Source: Anthopleura xanthogrammica
Taxonomy: Eukaryota > Cnidaria > Anthozoa > Actiniaria > Actiniidae
Assembly (NCBI GenBank): GCA_964019055.1
Contig: OZ025221.1
Coordinates: 1,121,001-1,185,000 of the forward strand
Length of the DNA: 64,000 nt
Direction of reading: 5' to 3'
Numbering within the stretch: position 1 is the first letter of the stretch; every line of letters begins with the position of its first letter. The position numbers and the translations under genes were made by a program. The notes below the pieces were generated by a model. That model was not told where the DNA came from and did no database searches. It worked only from the letters and a program-made list of their open reading frames with translations. Positions 21,437 through 32,372 of this stretch are shown in pieces.

Positions 21437-23835
21437 CCCCCCCCCCCTTTTTTTTTTTTTTTTTTTTCCTTAAAGTTCCAAGACTTTCCTTAATATTCTG
21501 GCAGTTCCTAAAATTGCGGATTTCTGAAGTGTTGTTATCCTGTTACTTATGTCTAACATAGTTACATATTCCTTCAGTCTCTTTGACACTGAGCCTAAAC
21601 TTCCCACTACTACTGGTACTACTTTGACCTTTGTTTTCCATATCTTTTTTAGTTCTCTGGCAAGGTCCTGGTATTTTTCTATCTTCTCAAGCTCTTTGAT
21701 TTCAATCCTTCTGTCAGCAGGCACAGCTACATCGATAATCCAGGTTTTGTTCAATTCCTTCTCAACCAGAACTATATCCGGACGCCTAGCCTGGATTATC
21801 CTATCTGTCTGGATGGTAAAGTCCCACAGCAACTTCACTTCATGGTTCTCCATTACACTATCGGGATCATGTTCATACCATTTGTCACAACATGGTAATT
21901 CATATTTCTTGCAAAGTTCCCAGTGCAGTAGTCCAGCAAGTGTGTCGTGCCGACGCTTGTACTCTATCTGTGCAAGTTTACTGCAGGCACAAATAATATG
22001 TTCTACAGTTTCCTCACATGTGCCACACATTCTGCACTTTTCAGACACTTCTTGATTTTCGATTTTAGCCTTTATTGCGTTAGTTCTTATAGCTTGGTCT
22101 TGAGCAGCAATGATTAGCCCTTCAGTTTCTCTCTTCAGATCACCGAGTCTCAGCCAATTCCACGTCTCCTTATCAGCCACATCCTTGATTTGCTGATGGT
22201 ACTGCCTCTGTAGGGGTTTCGTCATTATTTCTTCCCACCTTTGGTCTCTCTTTCTTTCCTTGTAATCCTTTGGTTGTTCCGCTGGTGCATGTTTTCCTAT
22301 TTTACAAGCTGCAATCAACAACCTTTCTTGGCTGTTCTTAATATACTGTGCGAGGCTTCCTTCTTCCATTCTGATACAGTCTTCAATACTGATAAGGCCA
22401 CGCCCTCCCTCAGTTCTTGGTAAATAGATACGGTTGACACAAGACCTGGGATGAAGAGCTCCATACATGCATAACAACTTTCTAGTTTTTCGATCCATTT
22501 CTTGCAGATCATTCTTGGTCCAATTGACTATTCCTCCGCTGTAGCGAATCGATGATACAGCCCACGTATTGATTGCTTTCATGAGGTTACCTCCATTCAG
22601 CTTCGACTTAAGGAGTTTTCTCAGCCTTCTCTTATATTCAACTCGTAGCTTTTCCTTCATTTCTAAATGTAGGACATCATCAGCTTCCAGTACGCCCAAG
22701 TACTTATAACAATCATCATTTTCTTCTAACGATCTAAGCTTTCTCCCATCTGGAAGAGCAATTCCATCACTCTTGATCTTCTTACCTCTATTCATGACCA
22801 GCACTGCACATTTGGAAATTCCAAAGTCCATACCAATGTCGTCACTGAATATGCGCACTGTTTGGACGAGGGAATCAAGTTCTTTTTCATTCTTACTATA
22901 GAGTTTGAGATCGTCCATGAATAGTAAGTGATTGATCTTTTCCTCGCTTTTACTGATCTTATAGCCAGCTTGGGTGCTTCTGAGTATATCGGTCAAAGGT
23001 ATTAGTGCGATCACGAATAGCAGTGGAGATAGTGAGTCTCCTTGGAATATTCCTCTCTTGAACTCCACTTCTCCAAGTATTTTTCCATTCGATGTTAGGG
23101 TTGTCCTCCATAATGACATGCTCTTCTCCAATAAAGCTTTCACATTATCAGCTACACCAATCAACTCTAACGACTCTATTATCCACGAATGTGGAACAGA
23201 GTCATACGCTTTCTTGTAGTCAATCCACGCCATAGCTAAATTGGTCTTTCTTTTCTTGCAATCCCTCAGTAAGGCCTTGTCAATGCTTAGTTGATCTTTT
23301 GTCCCCCGGCTGTTCTTTCTGCAACCTTTCTGCTCGTCTGGTAGCAATTTGTTGTCGATCAGGTGGCAGTAGAGATCTTCTGATATCACCCCCGTTAAAA
23401 GTTTCCACATCAAGGGAAGGCATGTGATTGGACGGTAATTAGACGGTATGTTGCCTTTATCAGGGTCTTTCATGATGAGCACTGTTCTTCCTTTAACCAT
23501 CCATTCCGGGGTAGTTTGTGATGTTAAACAGACTTGTAGCTGTGCAGCTATTCTTTCATGCAAACTCACGAAGTTTTTCAACCAGAACCCATGTACATTA
23601 TCCAGACCTGGTGATTTCCAGTTGCTCATTTTCCTCAGCCGATGTTTGATTTTCTTTGGTGTGATGGTGATTTCTGGCTGCTGGACTACATGCTGGTCAT
23701 TCTTTGCCTTCCTCAGCCATTCGGCGTCCTTCTTGTGTTCTGCTTTATTGCTCCACAGCTGCCCCCAAAACTCTAAACTTTCCTCAGCATTTGGTGGTGC
23801 TTGTTCCTGCTTTTGTTCATCAATTTCTTTGTAAA

Positions 23836-23836
<1 letters not shown>
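21437..23836 (-). mobile_element. 5'-truncated REL-endonuclease non-LTR retrotransposon
   Basis: A LINE copy on the minus strand. Its 3' end is a 2-bp spacer after the stop, then about 24 A and about 13 G residues (seen as C and T runs at 21437-21468). Its 5' end runs into an (ATT)n tract at 23837. No N-terminal zinc-finger region is present. No clear target duplication is seen. Confidence 0.8.
21470..23836 (-). CDS. Reverse transcriptase with CCHC knuckle and REL endonuclease (5' truncated)
   Basis: Open for 788 codons; the Met at 23629 is internal. RT signatures in order: SPGLDNVHGFWLKN, NYRPITCLP, WIDYKKAYDSVPHSW, GIFQGDSLSPLLF and the catalytic FMDDLKLYS. The C-terminal part has a CxxC...HxxxxC knuckle (CRMCGTCEETVEHIICAC), then RRPDIVLV...IIDVAVPAD...KYQDLARE, a PD-(D/E)xK restriction-like endonuclease. 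RT before CCHC before REL is the arrangement of the R2/NeSL-type clades. In an intact element the protein nicks target DNA and primes cDNA synthesis there. No frameshift or stop is visible, which suggests recent insertion, but the promoter and N-terminus are missing. Confidence 0.9.
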
Positions 23837-23879
<43 letters not shown>

Positions 23880-23922
23880 TATTATTATTACTATTATCAT
23901 TATTATTATTATTAATAAAATG
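23837..23922 (+). repeat. (ATT)n microsatellite
   Basis: Attatt repeat at the truncated 5' border of the retrotransposon. Confidence 0.95.
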
Positions 23923-24029
23923 TATCGTATTGTATTGCAATTGCTGATTAATTGTGAAGTACGTAGCTAGCTCAACGTGGCCGAGTCGGCGAAGGCATGC
24001 AAGGCGCCGAAGGCAACCGCCATACGACT

Positions 24030-24225
24030 CATGTCTGACCACGGAGCACAGCTCAGATCGAATTAGACCGATTGATTTTTGCGGAGGGAGAAAAACCGAA
24101 GATTTCGGAGAAAAACCCTCGAAGCAAGGAAGAGAACCAAAAACTCAACTTACTGAAGTTGCCGAGGCCGGGACCATGGCGGTAAGAAGCAAAAGCCTAC
24201 GCACTACGTCATCCTTGGTGGAAAA
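24030..24225 (-). mobile_element. tRNA-derived SINE copy, diverged
   Basis: The reverse complement carries the body landmarks ttggttctcttccttgcttc, gagggtttttctcc and ttttctccctccgcaaaaat, matching the SINE at 58.7 kb. The head is diverged. Confidence 0.6.
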
Positions 24226-24240
24226 ATGATGATGATGATG

Positions 24241-25946
24241 ACTTGCTTCCCTATACCGAATAACCGCTTGTTAATGATTGCGAGACCAAAACTCTATATT
24301 TAAGGAGTCTAAGATTATAGTAAAATAGGGTACCCCACGCATAAAAAATGTTTTAATCTTCTGAAAACAATAAGGGTCGAGAAAAAAATCTTAATTGTTG
24401 GAGTTCTATTTTCAATTTCCTTAGCTTTTACAACTTTTGTTACATGATGGACCATTTATTTTAGCACTTTTTATTTTAATTGCTTTTTACTTTTCCAACG
24501 AATACGCATTATAAACCAGAATGTTGTAATAATGAAGTCAAGTGGATTTAAAAGAAAAAAGCGAAGAACAATTAGCTTTTACTGTTTTTGTTTTTTTTAG
24601 TTTTCCTTTTCTAAAGCCTTTCATCCATTTGTGGTAAGAAAGGCGCTTGCAATTAAAAAAGAAAAGATGCTTCTCCGACAAATCCTTATAAAATATTCGA
24701 TCATATATTCGTTGTAATGCTATTTCTCCTGTAGTTTAAATGAGCTGAAGCTTCCACTCCTTACTACTATCGAGCTCTTTTCATTTCTGATCCTTTTGAC
24801 AAAACTGCTCGATTGAAAGAGGACAGAATTATGCATCAGTACAAGTAAGGTGTTTTTCTCCTGTTTTCAAAAAAACCGCACCGAACTTTCCATTTGCACG
24901 GCCGTTAAACTAACTTTCCGTAGTTCGATTTCTGCTGAGCAAAACCGCTAAAATAATTAAAGCGGAAAATGTTTTCAAAGGTGAAACCTCCACCCGAAAC
25001 AATTAGAACTTTGGACAACCAATCCTGTCATGAAGAAAAATCAAGAAAAATCTTTCGTTTTGGACACGGAAGTCGTTTTTCTATACGAGTGACATTGCAC
25101 TTAGAAGCTCTGTTGGATTGAAGTTCATAAAAAAATTAATTTTAAAAAAGAAATTAAATTTTAAGCGATTTCGACGGTACCTAAAAAAAACAAAGCTATT
25201 TTGTAAAACTATGGTACATGGCAAACAAAATATCTAAAAACTAGGATGAGAAAATCATTTCTCAGTTATCTGATCGATTTTGAGTAAATTGTAAAAACAC
25301 TTTGAATCCCAGATTTTGCGTGCGTATATGTGTATCCGTAAGTTGCTTAGTTTGGTTTATAAATCTTTAATAAATTCACTTTTAAATCATGACGAAACGT
25401 TTCCTTAGCAATTGAAAGTTCTGTTATGATTTCAGCTGAATTAATTAGCACTCTCCGTTAAGTCTCATTTACATTTTAGGTTAACTTTATTATTTAATTT
25501 AACTGTTTTAAAATGCTTCAATCCAGATGAAAATTTGAGACACTGTTTTTTATATAATGACAACACGATCATAAAAGTTAGAAAAAAATCTATCTCGCAG
25601 TTTTTGAAATATCAAGAAATTAAAGCGCTAAAACTATAATATTAAAGGCACTGTGGTTGCCTATAAAAAATTCAATCTCAAAATCGAAAAGGAGAAACTC
25701 TTTAGAACTTTCAAGGTTTCAAATTAAAAATTAAAAGGCCGGGAACATTTTTTACAAACTTCAATCTATAAGTAAAAATTTTTTATGTGAATTTCATAAT
25801 AATTGAATTAGGGAACTTTAGTTTAACAGCCTTTCAAAATATTCCGCGGTACGGTTGTTTGAAAACAGGATGTCTGGAGAGAAAAACCTTAATGCAAGTC
25901 GGTGCCATCATTTTTCTTTTGTGCGGTGTGTGTCTGTGCGACATCT
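24241..25946. other. Intergenic, no gene seen
   Basis: AT-rich sequence with short ORFs only. A fragment near 24945-25010 (accgctaaaat, gcggaaaatgtt, aacctccacc) resembles stretches near 1285-1335 and 55940, so part of it is an old interspersed repeat. Confidence 0.6.
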
Positions 25947-26885
25947 TCATACAGACGTTGTGGCCACGCGCGGTTTTAAGCGCAGTGTTTTCATCATGGC
26001 GTTTCGAATCTCTGTCTTTTGCCAACAGTACAATATAGGGTTAAGAGTAGAGTTCAGATACACCAGAAACGTTCCTATCATCATCGTATTCATACGTGTG
26101 TATAAATCGTACTTGGTATTTTTCATCATTATATTCGACAGTACATAAGGTGAATACAACACGATGTACAACACGAAAACATAGACAAGGTTCATGACTG
26201 ATGATTTGTACTTGTTCATGTTTGGACGAAGATCAACTGGTTGACCAGCCATCTGAATCTGTATCTGTGTATGGTGGTGCTTAAGTATTCGATAGATCTT
26301 GTAGTAGCAGTATATTATTATCGTCATACAACCAGCGAACGACATATTGAGGAGCACTTTATATGTAAAGGCATCTATAAGGATCATACTTGCAAATATT
26401 ATCGATACCATCCACAGTCCCATACATGAATAAATGACTCGTTTCTTGGTCACAACAGCAGTGTACCTCAGATGTAGACGCAAAGCAAGGTATCGATCGA
26501 CTGTAGCAGCTGTTATGGTAAGAAACGAAAGAGGACCAAAGATGTTTCCTAGAACTGCTACTAAAACGGCGACTTCGCAAAAACCATCCATGCTTAAACC
26601 AGTTATATTCCCAGCTATCCAAGCTATTACTAGAGGCATGACAAGAAGAGGAATAGCAAGGTCCGAAAGAGCTAGATTGCACAAGAAAAGGTTTGATGTT
26701 CTTCGTAAAAGAGGTCGTCTCCATATCACATAGAGTACAATTGCGTTGAGGATGGCTGTTGGTGGAATCAATAAAACGAGTGCTACAAGTAAGACTGTGG
26801 ACTGGTTTTGGAATAGATGAGCATTAGCAAACCATACGGTGAATACCCCGCAAGAAACATTCGTCTCTACAGTTGTCATGTTCAT
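25947..26885 (-). CDS. Intronless class-A GPCR, MECA-like
   Basis: 312 residues and seven hydrophobic segments. TM1 has NAIVLYVI, TM2 has NLALSDLAIPLLV, and the TM3 end has the intact DRY motif (TVDRYLALRLHLRY). TM7 has NPILYCW (NPxxY). The N-terminus has two or three NxS/T sites. ECL2 is very short and carries no Cys, and TM6 lacks CWxP (VLYSPYV instead), as in melanocortin/adenosine-related receptors. It would signal through heterotrimeric G proteins at the plasma membrane; the ligand is unknown. The start is the ATG shared with the three paralogues at 57-64 kb. It is the inverted, most distant member of that family in the window, and all residues expected of a functional receptor are present. 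Confidence 0.92.
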   Translation of the reverse strand: MNMTTVETNVSCGVFTVWFANAHLFQNQSTVLLVALVLLIPPTAILNAIVLYVIWRRPLLRRTSNLFLCNLALSDLAIPLLVMPLVIAWIAGNITGLSMDGFCEVAVLVAVLGNIFGPLSFLTITAATVDRYLALRLHLRYTAVVTKKRVIYSCMGLWMVSIIFASMILIDAFTYKVLLNMSFAGCMTIIIYCYYKIYRILKHHHTQIQIQMAGQPVDLRPNMNKYKSSVMNLVYVFVLYIVLYSPYVLSNIMMKNTKYDLYTRMNTMMIGTFLVYLNSTLNPILYCWQKTEIRNAMMKTLRLKPRVATTSV

Positions 26886-27786
26886 GCTCTTAAGCAGGTG
26901 TGTATACTAGTTTAAATAATGTTTTCGAGTGGCATATACCGTAAGGTTTCCCACGCATCGGAAAAACACCGTGAAAACAAATAACAAAACAGAACATTTT
27001 TAAAAAATCAGGAAATTGATAGGTCACTCTTCGTTGGAGTTAATTTCCATTTTCCGTTTTCTTGAGATCTTGGCCAATGGATTATTTTGAATTAACACTA
27101 TATTTTTTAATGTTTTTCTGCTTTTCTCATGATACATACTCATAATATTATAAAATTCAGAGTACTCTGTTTATAATGAGGGTCAAATTGTGGCAGGAAA
27201 TCAAGAAAAGATATTCATTAACTGAAATAAACTCCTTACCGAACCACTAAACAAACTATTAAAAAAATGTTTTCTGATTGGCTAAATCCTGTGAACCATA
27301 TCATCGATCGTTCGATCTCGAATGAAATAAAAATTTGGAAGAGAGAGAAATAAAAGCCGTATTCGCAGCCGTATTTATCAATATTGTTCTTTATCCACAA
27401 AAAAATTATACTTAGCATTTAGATCTTCAGCTGGCAACCCAAAACTCTGATTTCAGGAAAATAGATGGAGATTTTTAGAGAAAAATCGAAAAATCGAATA
27501 TACGCCGGCAAAAATCGAACCGACACGCCGCCAACAATCGACTGCAAAATCGAAGAACTTTGTGTTTTATCTGTACGTTCATCCAATATATTCATCCAAG
27601 CTTTCGAGCCTTTGGTCTATTCGCAAAACCTTGACCGTTGTAAATAGACGCCGAAAGATTTTGTTTTTACAACTCGCCCAAATTTAAGAACGTTTGATTT
27701 TTTTCAGAGAGGGTGCGTTTTTTTTTTTACGTACGTTCGGATAGGTGTCAGAGCACGGGCTATAGGAAACAAAAGTTGGTATGCTC
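26886..27786. other. 5' flank of the inverted GPCR
   Basis: Bases about 26900-27020, read on the minus strand, match the immediate upstream sequence of the tandem GPCRs (gatgcgtgggaa, aatcaggaaattgat-type blocks), so the duplicated unit included the promoter-proximal region. The rest shows no gene. Confidence 0.6.
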
Positions 27787-27939
27787 CTTTCCGTAGTCTT
27801 CCCACAATCCCTTATTATCCCAGCGCGAGCTCGAGGTCAGGGTAAAATTCGCATATTTTTTATACATTTTTATGCAAATTTTACCCTGACCTCGAGCTCT
27901 TGCTGGGATCATAAGGAATTGTGGGAAGACTATGGAAAG
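27787..27939. mobile_element. Palindromic MITE, ~60-bp arms
   Basis: The left arm with gtagtcttcccacaat and ctcgaggtcagggtaaaatt pairs with aattttaccctgacctcgag and attgtgggaagactatgg on the right, around an AT-rich loop of about 30 bp. Confidence 0.8.
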
Positions 27940-28935
27940 AAGCATTGTAGTTAGTAAGATGGATGCTAGCTTGGTTTCGTGACATTGTGCCCTCGCACTA
28001 TTTGGTCTGCGGAAGTACTCCTCAATAGTACCCATTCCCTTGTAATGCGCGGAAAACAAACATGGCGGACATGCATGGCAGGATCTCATAAGAAAACTAC
28101 AACTCATTCGAAGATTTTTTGTGTCCAACAGCCCGTGGTCAGAGTGCATGGTAATGGTGACTTCAACTTAATTGCGAATGAATTTTGTGATTTTTTAACC
28201 CGCTCGTATCGCGTCAAAAACACTCGGATAGTTTCGAATTTAGCACATTTAGTAGCTCAAACATTTTGCCTTTTAAAGGGGCACTTGGATGAAAACGCCC
28301 CCATTTTCGAAAGTCTGATTAATTCAAATATTTGAGGATAATATTACTCAATTATGATCAGGAAAACCAGATTTGCAAAAATCTTAGCCTGGGAGCCACT
28401 TGCAGTTGAGAACTTTTGGTTTAAAAACTAAAAGAACAATAGGGTTGAGTAAATGACGTCATTTACTCACAATTTAGATGCTGAAAAAAATGAATAATTT
28501 TTACCCACCACTTTTAACTGTGAAGAAAATATGTTGCTTTGATACTATTAGAGCCATATAGATAGGTTTAACAAAGTTTCAAGTCATTTCCAATTTTCAT
28601 CGATTTTCGTCCAATTACCCCTTTAAAGGTGTATTCTATTTTATTTTTTTTTGATGAGTAGCGTTTGCCATTATGGGTCGATGTTCTAACCGTGGTATTT
28701 CATAATACTGTCCTCTTGTTCCCTCAAAAATCAGTCGATTTTCATAAAACTTCAGATTTTTTGTAAATTGATTGGAATTCTACAGTAGATCTCAAGACGA
28801 TGAGCACGAGTGATCATCGATAGTTTTCGAAATGATTCCCCCATTACTTTCCATGGGTTTCAGAAGGTCTCTTGATCTCACTCTGGAACCCAGGGTACCC
28901 ATTCCCCGTCCCCACCACACAAGAGACAATAACTA
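27940..28935. other. Intergenic, no gene seen
   Basis: Only short frames with no family signal. I see no splice-consistent exon chain. Confidence 0.5.
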
Positions 28936-28937
28936 AC

Positions 28938-29690
28938 ATTATTATACATTTTACTCACTATCTCGCTTCTGATTGGCCGAGAGCCCTCAGCCAATCCCTG
29001 ATATCAAGTGAACTCGACATGATAAATGTATTATCTGTAGGTTTTACCCACAGATAATGCATTTATCATGACGAGTTCAAAGGTCACAATGGAAATGGAA
29101 ATAGGTTTGTTATTTTTTCGAAAGCAGAATTAAATTTTTATTCTTAGTTTACAAAATGTATAATAAAACAATTATTGAATTTGGTTTTCGCATGATATCG
29201 TAAATTATCAAGACCTCTGCCATTTTATCCGCCTCAGCCAACATGGCCTTAGTCTTGATAACTTACGATATCATGCTCAACCTCATCCAATAATTGTTAA
29301 TTAATATTATTATACATTTTACTCACTATCTCGCTTCTGATTGGCCGAGAGCCCTCAGCCAATCCCTGATATCGTGTGAACTCGACATGATAAATGTATT
29401 ATCTGTAGGCTTGACCTACAGATAATACATTTATCATGTCGAGTTCAAAGGTCACAATGGAAATTGAAATACGTTTGTTATTATTTTTCGAAAGCAGAAT
29501 TAAATTTTTATTCTTAGTTTACAAAATGTATAATAAAACAATTATTGAATTCGGTTTTCGCATGATATCGTAAATATCAAGACCTCGGCCGTTTTATCCG
29601 CCTCAGCCTACGGCTTCGGCAGATAACACGGCCTTGGTCTTGATAATTTACGATATCATGCTCAACCTCATCCAATAATTGTTTAATAAC
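28938..29690. repeat. ~367-bp tandem duplication with internal palindromes
   Basis: The sequence from attattatacattttactca at 28938 repeats from 29305. Each unit contains a hairpin (gataaatgtattatctgtag and complement) and a second arm pair around the cgcatgatatcgtaaat / ttacgatatcatgc motif. The copies differ at a few positions plus an extra gcttcggcagataac block in the second. Confidence 0.85.
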
Positions 29691-29698
29691 TGATAACA

Positions 29699-29701
29699 AT
29701 G

Positions 29702-29759
<58 letters not shown>

Positions 29760-29760
29760 T
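29699..29760 (+). repeat. (AAT)n microsatellite
   Basis: Ataata repeat, about 20 triplets. Confidence 0.95.
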
Positions 29761-30344
29761 AATTACGATAATAGTATCTTTGAGGCTTTCACATGTAATA
29801 ATCACAATATTTGAGCAAAAGAAGTATATCACCATGTTTCAACATCTTCAGATATCATTATCAAGTGAAAATGATGAAGAAACGTCGTGATATTATACCT
29901 CTTTCCCTCATTTTCCTTTTGAATTCCTATACGAAAAACATACTTTTTATAAAATTTATAACAACTAGTTTGGTCATCGACGTTTCCATACCTTTAGGCA
30001 TCATTCTCAGCAAGTGTTTACGTACTGTTTAATAAACGAGTAGGAGTGTCTTATTCATGAGTTTTATAAGTAAGAGATGAATTCTGATTTTAAGGATGTC
30101 GCAATATTAGAAAAAAATAATTATTAATAAAAATAGAATCCATCGCTTATATTAACACTCCTGAGAATGATGTGTGGAAATATGGAAAGGTCAAGGACTA
30201 TTCTACATGTAGTCGTTATAGATTTTATATAATGCCTTTGGATTCAAACATTTAGTTTGCATTATAATCATAATCATAATAATAGTAATAATTATAATAA
30301 CATTGATTATTAATAAAAAGTATAAAAATCATGAAAACAATTAC

Positions 30345-30606
30345 ACCTAATTGCAAGAACGTTGTCATATAGTAATAAAAAAATAGCAAAATAACAAATA
30401 GGAATAACTAGAAATATTTTTTTATTTTGATTCTAAAGCCCCCTAAATTGATGGATTTATAACTGTTTTAGTATATACCAACAAGATTATCTCAAAAATG
30501 TTATTCTAGACCTACAAAACAGTGAAAAAATTACATCTGTCTTGCAAAAATAATTAATTCTTATTTGTTATTTTTATGACAAAGTTCTTGCAATTAGGTG
30601 TATAGA
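30345..30606. mobile_element. MITE, tacacctaattgcaagaac termini
   Basis: The ends are inverted (tacacctaattgcaagaacg and its near complement at 30585-30605). This is the uninterrupted relative of the 328-1003 element and lacks its nested foldback and GC hairpin. Confidence 0.75.
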
Positions 30607-30702
30607 AGTAATAGTAGTAATTATAATAATAATATAAATAATAATCTTAATAATTACGATAATAATATTAATAATTATTAATAATTTTAATAATAATAAT
30701 AG

Positions 30703-30878
30703 AGTGGTACCTCTATTACGCAGTAACCCTTTTTACAATGGACACTACCTCTGATAATGGCCAAAATTTTCTTTCCAAATTTACTGAAAAACAAACCTCC
30801 ACATAGTATTTTTTCTATTCAGTGGACACTCTTTATTAAGCAAGGTTCTAAAGTTGTCTGCTTAATAGAGGTACCACT
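30703..30878. mobile_element. MITE with agtggtacctctatta ends (pogo/Tigger-like)
   Basis: The left end agtggtacctctatta and right end taatagaggtaccact are perfect complements, continuing as gcag/ctgc. TAG flanks both ends. The ggtacctctattaagcag consensus is typical of Tc1/mariner-pogo non-autonomous elements; the assignment is from memory. Confidence 0.7.
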
Positions 30879-31944
30879 AGAATACTTTATTCAGGCAAGC
30901 CTTTGTGCTGTAGCGATTTTTGGCTTGGTTCTGCAAAAATATGGTTATTATTGCAAATACAAACTGCCTACTGTAGTAGAAGAAGTAAAACAAGACTAAA
31001 ATTTCTGGGGAAAATTTCAATTTAAGGGCCAGATTGGAAAAAAGACAAAGTTCTTTATCTGTTTAATAACCCTAATAAAGATTGATTGATTGATTGATTA
31101 ATAAAAATAGAAAAACATATTTAAGTAAAAAGGAAGTGTACTCGTAAAAATAATCTAAATATAATTTATATATTAGTTGGACATGCAGGATGTGATTGTT
31201 CCGATTTTCCCAAGCTAGAGGCTCACGACTAAATTAAAACACTGATCAATACAATATTGAATTGCAATTCGGAAGTTGATTTTCGTGGAGGGATGAAAAC
31301 TGGACGAAAACATTCAAAGCACAGGAGAGAACCAACAAGCAACACTATTCACATATGGCACCGAGCCCTGTAGTCAACCCAGGTCGCAGTGGTGCGAGGT
31401 GGGGCAGTAGCAGTAGAACCACCCATTCTAGAGTGCTTTCTCTGCTTCCTAAGAGCTGTGTTACTGAACAAAGTACAGAAAAAGCTGTCTTATCACATAG
31501 AAAGAAAACTGCATTGTAGTTTTAATGCTGTATTCTTTCACTTATTTTCAAAGCAGGCTGCATGCATGGATGGCTTCAGCACCATGCTCTGTTTAGTAAT
31601 AAAGCACAGTTCTCAACCAATGAAAGTGTGCATGGCAAAGTGCAAAGTTTTTTTTCTATTTTTTTTTTTACATTTTTTGTTCTTGGTGCCCTCCCCAAAA
31701 ATCTTTGACGACTTTGCTCACTTTTTTCTATTTCTATCTGCAAATATCGCATCCTCCTTTTTTTTGCTTTTGCGATTTTGCCGTTCTGTTTGTATTTGCT
31801 TCGGCGTGCCCCCCCCCCCCCCCCCCAGATCCTTGGTCCTTGCTCAACCCTGGCAAAGTGGTTATATAATAAAGGTAAGTACTATAAGTGGATTAAGAAA
31901 TGGTTACAAGCATACAAAATTATATTACCATTGAAGTGTATCAT
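30879..31944. other. Intergenic with repeat fragments
   Basis: Holds a (GATT)n LINE-like tail at 31080-31105, a SINE fragment on the minus strand (31270-31410, with gagagaaccaacaa and the tRNA-like head), and a T/C-rich repeat ending in a C-run (31640-31850) that is also seen at 42245-42490. The plus-strand frame at 31389-31934 crosses these repeats and is not a gene. Confidence 0.55.
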
Positions 31945-32340
31945 TTAGTTGAGAATTTGTAAGAGATTTTTTACTCTCTCCAAGTCAAATTCCTCAGGTT
32001 TCTGTTCATCATCTCCTAAATAATGAATAAAAATGATGCATTAATAAGTCATCAATTGACTGGCCATGGTGAATATTAGCAAGTAGTGGATGGGCAACCC
32101 CCCCCCCCCCCCCCCACGTCACACGCTCTCTGCAGTCCCTGAACCCCCCTCCCCCACCACACACTTGGGTTTATATTACATGTAGTGTATATAAGTTCCT
32201 ATTTTTACCTGACTCAAGTATAGCCTCTGCTCTAGAAATGGTTGTCTTTCTTGCCATTCCTTGTAGTCCTTCTAGATATAACAGAAGCACTTCAAAGTCA
32301 TTATCTGGAACCTATAAAGCATATAAAAACATTACATCAA

Positions 32341-32372
<32 letters not shown>

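Noticed and set aside
21549..22055. 168-codon + strand ORF
   Set aside because: Antisense of the reverse-transcriptase/endonuclease ORF.
26359..26733. Antisense ORFs opposite the GPCRs (also 57261-57635, 60150-60650, 63110-63496)
   Set aside because: Shadow frames conserved only because the GPCR coding strand is conserved.
31389..31934. 181-codon ORF on + strand
   Set aside because: Crosses a SINE fragment, T-runs and a C-run; no domain, no splice or start support.
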